Shown: in pieces, positions 12,574 to 25,289 of the stretch | Numbering within the stretch: position 1 is the first letter of the stretch | Layout: each line of letters begins with the position of its first letter | Assembly: GCA_038380795.1 (NCBI GenBank) | Contig: CM076261.1 | Coordinates: 13,503,226 to 13,567,225 of the forward strand | Length of the DNA stretch: 64,000 bases | Reading direction: 5' to 3' | DNA from: Pyrocephalus nanus | Taxonomy: Eukaryota; Chordata; Aves; Passeriformes; Tyrannidae | Translations under genes and position numbers: made by a program | Notes under the pieces: generated by a model | Seen by the model: only the letters and a program-made list of their open reading frames with translations | What the model was told of the DNA's origin: nothing | Databases searched by the model: none

Positions 12574-12991
12574 CCTATAAGCTCCATGGGATACAGATCC
12601 TGCACAAGCAGGTTGTAGGTGCATACAGCTGCTACTATATCTGAATCTTTCATTAAGAAACATAATAAGGGAATACAAACCATGATTTTATGTAGTTAAA
12701 CAAGAAGAAACTGTTTTTCGAATATGTGCAGTATCTGTGTACTTACACTAAACTGCTCCCTATATGGTCAGTTACATATACTGACCCTAAACACGCAGAT
12801 GCAATATTTGCCCTTCATCAGTGTTGGAATACTTAAGCTGCCAAAGACAGTAATAAGTCTTTTAGGAAAGTTTGTATAATGTAATATTTTGGTTGCAATT
12901 TAGGGAGAAAAATAAAAGCTGAACTGTTTCAAATCTTGCTTCTGCTTGGTTCACTTTAATTTTATTGTCTTTTGGAGAAATTACTTGTCTT

Positions 12992-13033
12992 CCTTTTTTT
13001 TTGTTTGTTTGTTTGTTTGCTTGGTTTTGGTTA
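12992..13033. repeat. T/G-rich simple repeat (TTTG)n
   Basis: Four or more TTTG units follow a T run, then GGTTTTGGTTA. It explains the Lys/Asn/Gln-rich minus frame 12981-13169, which is therefore not a gene. Confidence 0.8.
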
Positions 13034-13850
13034 TTTTTCCTTTTCCCTTTTTTTCTTTTCCAAATGTAAATGTATACAGATGAATGCGATGCTTCTCTCC
13101 TAGCATTCTATTGATAAAAAAACTATGGAGAGAGGTGAACAATCTTCCATAAGACACCATCCAACACAATAATTTAATTTTTTATTTGGGTGGAATTTAT
13201 TTGGGTAGAATTTATGGCATGACCACCAGTCTACAGACTGCAATTAAAAAAATTTTCTTCCAGAATGAGAAAGGAAAATAGAATAAATATTACCAAGATT
13301 TAAAGACTTTACCACATTAGCCTTCCTGAATGTGGAAAGTAGAGTTTCTTTCTTTCATGTCTTCTTGCTTGAAGTGTGGATTAGTATACTGATTTTAATA
13401 GGAGGTCATGGAAAATTTGGGTGAAAGAGTACGATAGTTTTATTGGCAGCAAACCCTCTGAAAATAAAAAACCCTCTCCTTAATTATATCGTTAACGCAG
13501 ACTTTTTTATCTTCAAAGTAGTCTATAATGAGATGACACAGACGGCATATTCTTTTGAAAATATGTACCTTTTCCTTGTGATCACCAGCTTTTGCTAGGA
13601 CTTTAATAAACTGGAGCCACTGAGAGAGGTAAATTAGAATTGTTATGGTAGTAGTCTCAAATTTTTTCTTTCATGTTGCTTATGATTTCCTCAGTATGTG
13701 TGGAATCTCATGAAATTACATGGGAATTTACTTTTGTTAAACTTAGCTGTCTTATAAGAAATGGGGGGAAGAATTGTAGCTTCTTGTCATTAGAGGAACG
13801 ATATTTTGTGAGTAAAAATATAGGTATTATACTTCAGTATTTTTCAGAGA

Positions 13851-13891
13851 TTTTTTTCCTTCTTTCTCTCTCTTCCCCCCTCCCCCCCCAG
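13851..13891 (+). other. polypyrimidine tract ending in CAG (acceptor look-alike)
   Basis: A tract of about 40 pyrimidines, including C6 and C8 runs, ends in CAG. It has the shape of a strong 3' splice site. Nothing downstream (GTTTGATCTC...) reads as an exon I recognise, so I treat it as a look-alike. Confidence 0.35.
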
Positions 13892-14779
13892 TTTGATCTC
13901 TATTACAAGGGGGGAAAAAAAGGTAGCGTTGTGTTCCTTTATTCATTTTGTAGCTATTAACTCTCCATGCCTCAGAACTCTAAATCACCTCTGAGAATAC
14001 TTCTTATAAAAGAGAGTGCCAATAAAGTATTCACAAACGTTAAAGAATATGAAGGAGAAATTTAATTTCCTAGAAACAAAACCTGGTTTTATTTATGCCA
14101 TAATTCAACAAGTTTTTATTTTGTTGGGGGTTTTTTGTTTGTTTGTTTGTCGTTTTCATCTAGTGAAAAAAATACAATCAGTATCTGTCCCACTTTGTCT
14201 GAATTCCCATTACAAAAACAAAGCTTGCTCAATAATGAAAAATGTTTTTTGCAAAGTATTTGCTGAAAATTAAAGGTCTCCTAAGACATGAATCAAAACA
14301 AATTTGTGCTTAGGCCAGGTTTCTAAAACAGAAGTGAGGAAAGTAAAGTAAAAATCTTTCCAAATGGATTTTATTAAGGAAATGTTCCACAAAGTATAGA
14401 TGGTCTTACAGAGATGGGCTGAACAGCTGTACAGATTATATCACACAAGCTCTGATAAGCTGCAGATTCTGAAAGCTGGATATGTTTATCCAGTAAATTT
14501 TTTCTCTTCAAGCTAGGTTACAACTTCAACATTAGTGCAGCTTGAAAGCAATCTATACTTTTATGCCTGGTCTCCAGGAAAGTTGTGATGGCATAGACTT
14601 CAATAATCTTCCAAAATGTTTTTGTCCCCTTCCCCCAAAAATATGACTTCAGTGCCACAGTGTTGGGTAGCATAGTGTGAGCACCTGTCATTCTGCATGT
14701 TTGTGCTTAAAAGAGACTGGCAAAGTTTTCATAAGACCTGCAAGTATTTTTACCATGATATGTCTGATCAAGCCCTCTG

Positions 14780-14945
14780 ACAGTGCAGGTCTTCACGAGT
14801 CCCATTTGAAGTGTGTCAGTGCTGCTTCAGATGGGCAGTGAAGGGGGTTCAGCTGCCTGAGTCCTCAGCACAGCCCCGCAGAGCGCCTGCCTACCTTTGG
14901 CGACACCTCTGATGGCTCAGTCACCTATCAGCCCCCCACCCACTG
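14780..14945. other. local GC-rich patch
   Basis: Bases 14821-14940 are about 63% G+C by my count, in otherwise AT-rich surroundings, with three CpGs close together near 14876-14902. A plus-strand frame of about 34 codons crosses it before a stop at about 14943. It is too small to call a CpG island, and I recognise no exon. It could be a conserved element, an old exon remnant or chance. Confidence 0.45.
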
Positions 14946-17900
14946 AGTTTAGAAGCTGTGTTCTTTTTTTAGCTTAGGTAGGGACAAGTGTATCTGAAAA
15001 CATCTTGTCACCAAGTTTAAACAAAGGTCGGCACACTCCCTTTCTAGGTCATTAATAGATGGGGTCCTGGAAACACTTTGTGCTGTCTCACAAAGACAGG
15101 ATGTCTGCAGGGAGACTGAGAGGAGTTTCATATAGAGGCTTGCAGAGAAGACTCTGCAGGAAAGAAGCAATTCATTTATCTGTTTTCTAACACAGAAGCC
15201 AAGGAAGCAAATGGTTCAAGTTTACTGTGTACTGAGTTAAGGGAGAGTTCAGAGCAGGATGATAGAAGTGCTCTGGAGAAGTTTTCTTGGGAGTTCATGG
15301 TGCAGGTTCTAACTGAGAACTTATACACAGTTTTATGGTGTGTGTTGTTCTTACTGGTTCATTTTTGTGTAAACAAGCAAGCAAGAGTGAATAATCCCAA
15401 TAGTTAGTATTGTAAGAGAATAAGACAAAGATGAGAAAAATTTCTTGGTCGATCATCTAATTCATTAGGTTGGGTCAATGAGATGCTAATGCTATGATTT
15501 TTAATAATATGTATTTTTGTTAGAGGGCATTCTCATTGAACTTAGAATTCTCATTTGGATACTCTTCAGAGAGATAGAGTAAAAACAGAGCAAAAATTCT
15601 CACTTTCTTATTTTTTGTACTTCTGCTGATGCACTTGTGTACAGCAGTGACCTTTTCTCAAATACTACTATACTTCTTCCTACATATGGCATGTAATTGT
15701 GTTACTCTTCTAATTTTCTGCCTATATTGTACTTTTCCATGATGAAACAGGTTTGAGAATGGTCAAAGAATAGGCGTACATGGAAGACATAACAATCAAA
15801 TTTTGAATTTAAACTGTGATTCACCAGTCATGTCTTGAATCCTCATAGTGCCTATTCCTTTAAAGCTTCATCTAGAAGTGTTGTAATGATATCTAGTGGA
15901 TTTCTTTAAATTGATTTTTTTTTTTACTTTTGAAAAGAACTTTGTTCATTATGCAAAGATAAAATGAGTAACTGTTAATCGTTCTTCTTCCCGACTCAAT
16001 TAAATGTAATAAAGACATTCTGTTTCACTAAACTAGGCATTTCAGCTAATAAATTTAAAGGCCAGATCCTGTGTAATTCAGTGAGAACTTGTTTCCATTC
16101 GAGTGTTGGTAACACATCCACCACCAGAATATGGGCCCAGATCCACAGAAAAACACTCTTGGTTATTTCTGATGATTAGGAAGGATTAGATGCCCTATTT
16201 ATACAGCTGCAAAATGTTAAAGCCAGTTCCTTGTCTAAGGCAAGCCCTGTGTGGTGATCTGTACAGATTGACTTAGATATCTATTATCTGACATGAACCC
16301 CTTCCTGAAGGTTTCTAAGTAATTTTCTTTTATGACAATGATAGCAGGAGTTTCAACGATTTAACCAATATCTCTGTGACTCTTAACACCCTTCAGAGGT
16401 GCTGGTGGGCTGCATTCAAAGGTGTCTATCCAGAATAGATTCAGTTTGCTTCTTTTCACCAAGCAGAAAGATGGTTTTGTTTGGTGATTGGGAGAGCTGT
16501 GGCCAGTGTTCCCATTTATTTTTCTTAATGGTTGTTTAAAAATCTTAATTCTCTCCACTTTTTCAGATTAGGTACACAAGACCTATTGTATGTTCACTTT
16601 TCCAAGCTTATTAGAAGTTAAATGAGGATTTTGACATTCATGGTTTCAAAATAGGAAATAGGAGGGATTTAGGCTAATGTTTTTTGTTAGTAGAGCACCT
16701 CAGTAGAATTTTAGTCTTAGAAATATAACTCTGATCATTTTCCTAGTGTTTCTAATTGTATCTGGGCATCTTTTCAATAAATTCCTTACGTGAATATTAT
16801 GAATTTGCTTTTTGATGACACTTACCTATCTACTGCGTTGGCTCTCGGCCTTACCATTTCTTGATGAGCAGAAATTACTTCCAGAAATACTTTAATTTGT
16901 CTGACTAATTCTTGTATGTCTTGATTTGGTTTGTCTGCAACTGCAGAAGGTAGCACTCCCTCCGCATTGGCAGTAACCAGTGAAATGCTTGGTAGAAGCC
17001 TGGTCTAATATAGGAGTGGTATATTTTACCTTTTATTTTTTAGAAGGAATTACTGTACTTGTGTCCTAGCATTCCTTAGGGAAATAAAACCTTTTAACTG
17101 AGCCTAATTCCGAACTAATTTTTAAACTGAGTCTAATCCTGAACCTAATTTGGCTCAGGAGATGTTAATTTTACTTGTGGCCTTTCTTTAATGGTAAAAT
17201 GCATTTTAGATTATTAAAGGTAGAGTAATGTAGCAATATAATGTTTTTTTTTCCTCTAATCTTAAAGCAAACCAAACCAAAATTAAAAGAAAACAAAGGA
17301 TCATACACTTTTCTCTCCCCCTTTTTCCCACCCCAATTCTACAAATAGTAATGAGTACTGCTACAATAGCTGTCAGTGCCAGTATGCCAAAACCAAAATC
17401 TAAATAAGGAATGTGGGTACATACGTAAACTTCCTTTAAAATCTGAAGCATTCTTTATATCTATTCTGAACTGCAATTTTGGATATTCCTTTAAACTGAT
17501 GCATCAAAAAGAGTACCTTAGATTTTAGTATACATTTTAAAGATAACGGGAAACAACTCCAAACTAACATAGTCAATTGCATATTGAATTAGTTTTTGTT
17601 ACAGCTTGATTTCTTTTGTGATTAACAATCCAAAGCTGCCCATGAAAAAAAAATGTATTGAATTCTGCTATTAGTATTCCAAATGAGCAATGCCTTGCCA
17701 AACATATGTAGTGACTGATGCTGAGATGCTTCAGGTTTTTTGTTGTTCTTTAATCTGTCATTTTCCATGATCTCTCATTTGTTTCTCACTTTCTTCCCTC
17801 TTCCTTTCTTTCCCTTCATTATTCCAAGGGACTGTCTGTGGTGGTATGGTGGCTGGCTACTTGATCTAATCAGACCTCATTCTGAGAAATCTAGGTATTT

Positions 17901-20462
17901 CATTGTTCTAAAAAACAGGAGATATGCAATTTCTTCTATCCAGATAAGTGTCTTCTGTAGTATGCTTTAGCTCCCAGGGGCATAAGGGACTTCTGCTGCC
18001 TAGGAATCTCTACAGTACACCTTTCATTTTGGAAAAATTTAGAAACTGCTGTCAGCACTTACTTTATGGACTAGTACTTCAATCTGTATTCTGTCTGTGC
18101 TCGTGCATCATTCTCAGTGACTCCAGTGGGATTGTCACTGCGGTATGAGAGCTGAACAAGGAAGCACTGTGAGCTCAGTCTAATATTCACTGAAGTTGGT
18201 CAGCAGCTCCTTACTGACCTCAAAGTGCAGCACTAGTCAAAATCAACTGTCCTCCACTGCAGTGTTTGCATTCCATAAAACAAGGCCTTGTAAAAACATT
18301 TAAATAAAACACCGGTAATATCAACTCTCATCTTGTACATTCATAATAGTCTTCATTTAAAAATCCATTTTTTATGGTCAGCCCAGCACTGCTTGACAAG
18401 TATATTTATGTATTCTAATTGCACTTACTGTAATTTGAAAAGCACAATTGTTATAGCTCAGCATCTCTTCTGCTACTGCAGTCCTGGTCTCTGTTTTCTA
18501 TATTTCAAGCACCTGAAAGCCCACTACAGCTCTGTGCCATTTTCACTTCAATTTGATGTTCAAAAATCCATTGTCACTGAAACAGTATTTACCAGTTTTC
18601 AAACATTTAGGAGTTACTAGAACTGGTAGGAATGAATTTTTTTTCTCTTCTTTCTTTTAATACTGAATATCCAGGGTTAAACTCACGTGTAAGGCTTTTG
18701 AAAGCATTCACTTTGCTTGTTTTAATAACTGCCTGTACCCATGAAATGTATTTGTTGTGTATGCACAAAGTGAATCTGCAAAGTAAAAGGATCTTCTCTT
18801 TAATTTGGGAAGAAGGACCATGCTGGCAGGAAAGCTTGTGTTAATTCTTTCATTTTGTCTCTTTTTGCTGCGGAAGACTCATCTCTAAGTAACATTAGGG
18901 AGATTTATTCATATACTGGCATTAAAGGTATGGATGTGGTGTTATATGATGTGACTGCACATGGTATATTGCAAAATATAGGCAAACTTCAAATGAGCAT
19001 AGAAACATGGCAAGAGAGGGTAATGTTTGCACCAGCAGCAATCCACTGGAGTGCAGCACCACTGGTTCCTTACAGTGGCAAAGCCTCCTGCACAAGAGGG
19101 CATTATAACACAGCATGAGTAGGTGGCACAAATTCTTCTGGAGCAGGAGAAGCAATGATGCAATGAAGCAATGAAGCAATGAGCTTCCTTGTGACATACA
19201 GAAGTACTAGAACAGAAATGAAAAAATTGAGACTTTATATGTTTTAATTTCACAAAATGTACACAATTTAACAGATCTTTAAGCTGTGGCTTGCAGTTGT
19301 GAATGAGGGAACCCTTTGTTGAAAATTGCTTTTGGAAGGAATTTTTCCTCCCAAGGAACTCTAGCTGCTGTTTCCCAAAGGCCAGATATACTGCTGGAGT
19401 TCCCTGTTGCTTATCGTGCATATTGCCCTAATGTTTATTTTTTGTTTCCTTCTCTCCTTAAGTCTTGTTTCTTAGGGATTAAATATGGAGGCAAGAACTA
19501 AATTCACACAAGATTATTAAAAGAGAAGGAAAAGATGAATTATTATTTTTTATAACAATTCACCCTACTGTGAAACCAAATTGTCTAGATGATGAGGTAT
19601 ATTTAACAAAATAGCATGAATTAAAAAGGATTGACTATATTCCTTCCTTATTCTACAGTATGACTGCTAGATGCCGCTTCGTCAAATTTTATTGTTACTG
19701 TTCCAAGAGTGACTGGGAGTGGTATTATTGTGGATGACCCTGATTTATTTCCTGCAAGAGGAGCAGTGTCCTCTAACTCCATTGACCTCTTGAGCAAAAG
19801 AACATTCAGACCCAGTACTGCTTTTAAGAAGAGCAGCAGCAGCAAAATATCAATTGTCAGAAGTTAATGCAGGCTCTTTTTGAAAGGCATGAGTGCCTTT
19901 GTGTATATTGTTATCTTTAAGTTGTTCATGAAGAATGACTTTTTACTCACACAGGACAAAAAAGAAAGCTGTATTTTAAATGCTTCACATATACATATTT
20001 ACAGAACACAGTTATAATTGTACTTTTTCTCTGAGTATTTACTGATCTCGTTCTATACTGCTTCCTGAATGTTTTTCCATATTCTAGAAGCTTTTATTTT
20101 GCAACCTATCAAACAGACAACTCATATGGACTTAGTAAAATATTTGGTGTATATGCGAATGTATAATCACACATAGAGCACCATATACCAGCCTCACACC
20201 GTCATGAGGTGTGTTTAGATTTTTAATTGCCACCTACAATGTCAATTTATGCTACAGATTAGTTTATACAGAGCTATGCACATGAAGCATGCATGTGCAC
20301 TACAAACTAACTTTCAAAACCAGAAATAAACTCCACTGAAGTGTGCACCAGCAACATTAAGTGAAATAGTAACAGTAGTGAAACTCAGGTGGTTTGGAAA
20401 AGCCATGTAGTCAGGTAATTACATTCCTGGGGTTTTTTGAAGGAACCCAATACCTTTTTTCC
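14946..20462. other. unique DNA, no gene recognised
   Basis: About 5.5 kb without a recognised transposon or exon. The largest frame, 18942-19421 on minus (159 codons, Cys-rich), has no family resemblance and overlaps two others. A four-unit 8-mer repeat lies at 19149-19180. Confidence 0.5.
19149..19180. repeat. 8 bp tandem repeat (GAAGCAAT), four units
   Basis: Four consecutive 8-mers read GAAGCAAT, GATGCAAT, GAAGCAAT, GAAGCAAT. It is a small tandem array in unique DNA with no further context. Confidence 0.85.
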
Positions 20463-21320
20463 TGGTTTCAGCTGGGATAATTTTCTTAGTAACTGATACA
20501 GTACTGTGTTTTGGATTTAGTACGAAACTATTGTTTTAGATTTTTGTTGCTAAGCAGTGCTTGCTTTAAATCAAGGACTTTCAGTGTCCCATGCTCTGTC
20601 AGCAAGCAGGTGCACAAGAAACTGGGAGGAAGCATGGACAAGGACAGCTGACCTGAACAGGGCAAAGGGATATTCCACACCACAGAATACCATGTTCAAT
20701 CTATACACTAGGGGGATGTGAGGGGCTGGTCACTTCTTGGTCACTGGCTGGGCATAGCCAGTGGGTGGAGAGCAGCTGTGTTGTGCATCACTTGTTTCTC
20801 TTGGGTTTTGTTCCTCTCTCCTTTCCCTTAAAGATATTTTTATTAATATTTTACAGTTGTTGTCTGCAATTTCTTCTTCTTCTTCTTCTTCTTCTTCTTC
20901 TTCTTCTTCTTCTTCTTCTTTTCTTCTTCTTCTTCTTCTTCTTCTTTTCTTCTTCTTCTTCTTCTTCTTCTTCTTCTTCTTTTCTTCTTCTTCTTCTTCT
21001 TCTTCTTCTTTTCTTCTTCTTCTTCTTCTTCTTCTTCTTCTTCTTCTTCTTCTTCTTCTTCTTCTTCTTCTTCTTCTTCTTCTTCTTCTTTTCTTCTTCT
21101 TCTTCTTCTTCTTCTTCTTCTTCTTCTTCTTCTTCTTTTCTTCTTCTTCTTCTTCTTCTTCTTCTCAGATTCTTCTAAGCTTCTTCTTCTTCCAAGATTC
21201 TTCTTCTTTTTTCTGTGTACTTCAAGGATTCTTCAAGGATTCTCCTCCTCACTGTGGGCAGGGAGCAGAGTAAGTGTGCACCTGGGTGTTGCTCAGTTGC
21301 CTTCTGGGGTTAACCATGAA
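20463..21320 (+). mobile_element. endogenous retrovirus LTR with an internal TTC expansion
   Basis: The 5' end TGGTTTCAGCTGGGATAATT is the start of a very common avian ERV LTR as I remember it. Further matches in order are CTGTGTTTTGGATTTAGTA, AATCAAGGACTTTCAG, AGGACAGCTGACC, CAAAGGGATATTCCA, a decayed TATA-like word near 20700, and GTGTTGTGCATCACTTG. The 3' end after the array (GATTCTCC..., then TTGCTCAGTTG, then GGGGTTAACCATGA) matches the LTR terminus. No retroviral gene lies beside it, so it is probably a solo LTR. The central to 3' part has been replaced or expanded by a TTC microsatellite, so the normal polyadenylation region cannot be recognised. I could not find a convincing target-site duplication. 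Confidence 0.82.
20871..21165. repeat. long TTC (GAA on minus) microsatellite
   Basis: About 295 bases are made almost entirely of TTC, interrupted by six TTTTC variants (near 20919, 20945, 20980, 21009, 21089 and 21136), each adding one T. A degenerate TTCTTC-rich stretch follows to about 21215. The plus strand is all pyrimidine. The frames of 137 and 170 codons across it (Ser, Phe and Leu runs) are artefacts of the repeat. The array lies inside the LTR at 20463-21320. Confidence 0.97.
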
Positions 21321-24300
21321 AACCTTGTAAAACAAATATTACATTTTTCATCATTATTTATATCTAAAGAAGAATGCAAGGGAATAAAACAAAATATATG
21401 TGACTTTCTCAAAGTTGCAATGAAATTATCGTACACAATGGAGATGAAGACAACTTGTTTGTTACAGCTGAGAGAATTAGCAATACTAATCTGTCCTATG
21501 TTGTTGAAGCATTTAGTGGATGAAGGAAAGGGCTAAGAGTGGCACATAAAAAAAAATATATTTTTTATTATATTTCTTTGAAATGCCTTGGTGACATTTA
21601 GCAATATTCAGAATGAGAACAATTTTTGCCTTACCTGGGATTTCCAGCCTTTGTTACTTTTTGAACTAGATTTACTCAGAAATAACATGAACAGTCACTT
21701 TAGATTTTAGGAAGTTTTATGAGTTTAAAAAGCATAGGCATCAAATTCCAGTGAAGACCCTGCTGACTAGTTTTTGGACCATTTTTACTATCCTTTTATC
21801 AGATTTACTTAGCTTGGAACTTGTCAGTTCAAGAAAAACAAAAGGACTCAAATTTTGGGGGTGGGAACTGAATGATCCATAGAGGAGCAAAGCCCTTATT
21901 TAGAAGTCTGTGATCATTATCAGCATACACATCAATTCATTCTACCAAAACAACAATGATTACACAAAAAATAACTGATTAACTGTTTTGCATTTTTTTA
22001 AGACTTGAAAACAGCCACATAAAAATCCTTTCCCCATCAGCTGATCCAATAAAAATTATTACCATCTGCAAACTTCTATTGCTTAAGTAACAAGGATGAT
22101 TACTCCAGACATCTGCATCACTTTGGTTTCTCTCTTTTGCAAGCTAACAAATTACAACTTCTATGCCATAGTACACTTCTATCACAGAAGGTGTCAAAAC
22201 AATGCTGTTACATTCACAACTGCCATGTCTGTTTGCCCTGGGAGAAGGGAAAGGCAGATATGTGGATTTTTATAATTAGAGCATTGGGTCATCTCACTGT
22301 CACAATGCAATATTTTACTTTTCTTTCATTGACAGTATTACCAGAGTAGATAATAATCTAAGAAATGTGTTTCGGGTAGATGGCATGTATGTTTTTCTAT
22401 CCCCTGATATTTGCTCTCTCTGTGTAGCATGTAGAGGAGTACTAACGCAAAGCTTGTGAAAGTACTCTGAACCACCCTTTGGCAAGATTATTTTTGGTCA
22501 AGTAAAAATATTCTTTGAACACTAATTTCTGAAATAGTTTGTTTTGTCAGGTAATAGCAACAAGATCTGTAAGAGAGCAATGTTTAAAATGCTAGTTCAA
22601 ATATTATTGTATAATTTTTAATGGTTAAAATAAATTTTATGTCTGTAAACTATTAGTGATCTAATTATAATGCATTATTTTCCTCCAGTATTTTCTTCTA
22701 TTTTCAAAGTGAATTACATATAGATCTGAATGCTCAGATATATTTAAAAACTAAATTAAGATGAACAAGATTTCGCTTTCACCTTTGGATATATTTGTAA
22801 AGTATGTGAATTAGTTTTACTCTGCTTATACAGGCATATTTATATTCCAATTAAGATTTCATGATCACCAGTCAAAACCTCTACCTCTGGTAACTAGGGT
22901 AGTGCATGCAAGCAATATGAAAACCACTAACATTCCACCTATTGCATGAAATGAACAGGGAACTGAGAGGCAGAACTTTAAGCAGAAAACACTTCATAGC
23001 TAACATGTTTTGAAACTAGTTTGTGCAGGCCTGAGTAACAGCACTGATAAGGCTAAAGAAAATAAACTCTGCAGATGTTATGAAGAATTTTATGGGAACA
23101 TTTGACTTCAGAACTGAACAAGGGTTTTTAGAACTTGCACTATGTGAGAACATCATTTAGGTCAGTAAATTAATCCTATCACATGACTAAAAATTATTTT
23201 GAACAATTGAAATAATTCCACTAATCAGATCTTACCTAATGCCCATAATTCCTGTGATAACTCAGTGTTAAGAGAAAGCCTTTGTCAAGCCTTCATATTC
23301 ACTAGGTCTGATTACTAAAAGTAAATCAGAGGCAACTCTAGAAGATACTGTATCTACAGTAATATATGTCCAGTATCTGAAGGAAAATCAGGCTCTATCC
23401 TGTTGCATTAATGTGGATGGGACATAATAACTGTCGTGAAGGTTTCATTTTAATTGGATACTGAGTATGAATCTGGAAAGCACTGAGGCTTCAGATTTAG
23501 AATATCTTTTTTATTTAATTAAATGTCGTATTCAAACAGCATAATCTATAAAGCTACATTGGAGAATTTCTCTGTGTCCTAGTGTAACATTGAAAGAACA
23601 TTTTTAAACAATCAGTTGGGTTGATTTTGTTGTAATTAAGGGCACCTGAGCAATTATTTCTATATAAAAATTCCCCTGTTAAAAATCCTTCAATTACCAG
23701 AGCTTGTGTTTGTATGAATTGTAAATCTTCCTTTTGTACAAATTCTCTATGTATTTATTTTATCCATTTTTATTTTTCTGTATCCTTCCTTGTTCTAATT
23801 TTTATTTCTGTACTTGGACTTTTTCTTCTCCCCTCTAAGAAGTCCCAACATTTAAACATTTGTCTTGTCAGAAGTTTGGATGAAAGAACTGAATGTTGAA
23901 ACTCTTTGCTGAAAAAGATTCCCTCAAATACCCTATTCTGACACTGTGCTATCATCTGACTTTTCCAAATTACATCACTTTTGGTTCTCACATGTTCTTG
24001 ACTTCCACAGCAGGTAACTCAGTTTATTTCTTATTCACTGTGAGTAAGTCATAGCCTTCCTGTCATGCATTTTTGTGCCTTCTTTTAGCTAAAGTGTAAT
24101 GATGGTTTAAGAGGAAGTGAATGTCCTGAAATGATATTGTATTTAACTTTTCAGGTGTTTCTTACCAATTGAAATACAAAATATTTCAACACAAGTTTTT
24201 TTTCCTTTCATTTTTTTTCTAATGGAAAAAGAGAGTATTTATCTAATTAGCTATTCAAGATATTAGTCCTCATACCCCTCTACTTTTCTTACAAGATAAA

Positions 24301-25289
24301 AAAAAAGTGTAATATCTGATACAATATCTGAAAACTTTTGATTTTGATATAAAATATAAAATATAAATGTTTGTTTTTGTCACATAGATAAATAATTCTA
24401 GACTGAAAGAATTCTGCAATACTTACTCATGCGAACAATGCTATTGACTTTTAAGAATTCTTAATAACTGGACATTATCAGTAGGAAAAAAAAATCTGAA
24501 GGGTTGATTTTATTTTTTTTAGCTAATATGACAGGTAGCCCTGAAAAGATATTTGTAGTCAGAAAATTTGAGCCGGTGTAGTATATTACAAACAGTAAAA
24601 GCATTTTTACTGTGCTTCAAGAAAGATATACTTTTCATTAAGACAAAATGACTCTGTTGCTCTAATTGCACAGTGTGAATTTTCTCAAAATGGCAAAAAG
24701 CCCAAATCAAATTTTTGTCATTTGATATTTAGCTAGACTTGAGACTGTGTGCTGAGAATGTTTTTAGTGCCATTTAAACAAGGGGCCGGAAACCTCTATA
24801 GCTACAGATACATTGCTTAAAACAATTACAAATAAGGAAAAATTATATTGTAATAATTTTTATACTGTATGTTTTAAATTAGTGAACAGACAGTGTAGTG
24901 AGATCCCAGCATCTCTTAAGTATCTTATTTCAGCCAATGTTTGAATGTGAGAGTGGACCTGATGGATTAAGCTTTTCTACTTTTGTTAAAACTACTCTTC
25001 AGCTGTTTTCTAGATGTCCCATGCCTGCAAAATCCCATAAAGACAACAAGAATTTTTGTATTTCATGCTCTTAAGCAACTCAAAGGACCTGTATTTCTTA
25101 CCTTCCATCTATTTCTGTACAGAGCACAGAAAAAACAGAATAGATCAGGAAACTACTTAGAAGTGTATATAATATGCAAGAGTTAATATCTTTAAGAAAG
25201 TTTTGCTTCTATCTTATTTGACGTGGTTTCAGCTATTTCCACACACTCTTGTTTCCTCAGTCAGCTTCTGATCAGTTCTCATCTTTGTA
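21321..25289. other. unique AT-rich DNA, no gene recognised
   Basis: About 4 kb without a recognised repeat or exon. Frames such as 22137-22349 and 23714-23899 on plus are short and lack family resemblance. A short ATATAAA repeat lies near 24348-24368. Confidence 0.5.

Larger units (their letters stand above)
12574..14779. other. unique DNA with simple tracts, no gene recognised
   Basis: No recognised gene. It includes a (TTTG)n tract (12992-13033), a 15 bp unit repeated twice (TTTATTTGGGTGGAA then TTTATTTGGGTAGAA, 13181-13210), a pyrimidine tract ending in CAG (13851-13891) and a T/G tract (14119-14150). Frames 13673-13960 and 14016-14273 on plus run through these tracts and have no family resemblance. 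Confidence 0.5.

Noticed and set aside
19149..19180. Repeats considered as a CRISPR-like array
   Set aside because: The units are 8 bases, contiguous and without spacers.
18942..19421. 159-codon minus-strand Cys-rich frame
   Set aside because: No family resemblance, irregular Cys spacing, overlap with other frames, and it crosses a small tandem repeat.
20761..21273. Long plus-strand frames of 170 and 137 codons
   Set aside because: They are translations of the TTC array (Ser, Phe and Leu runs) and part of an LTR; frame shifts follow the TTTTC interruptions.
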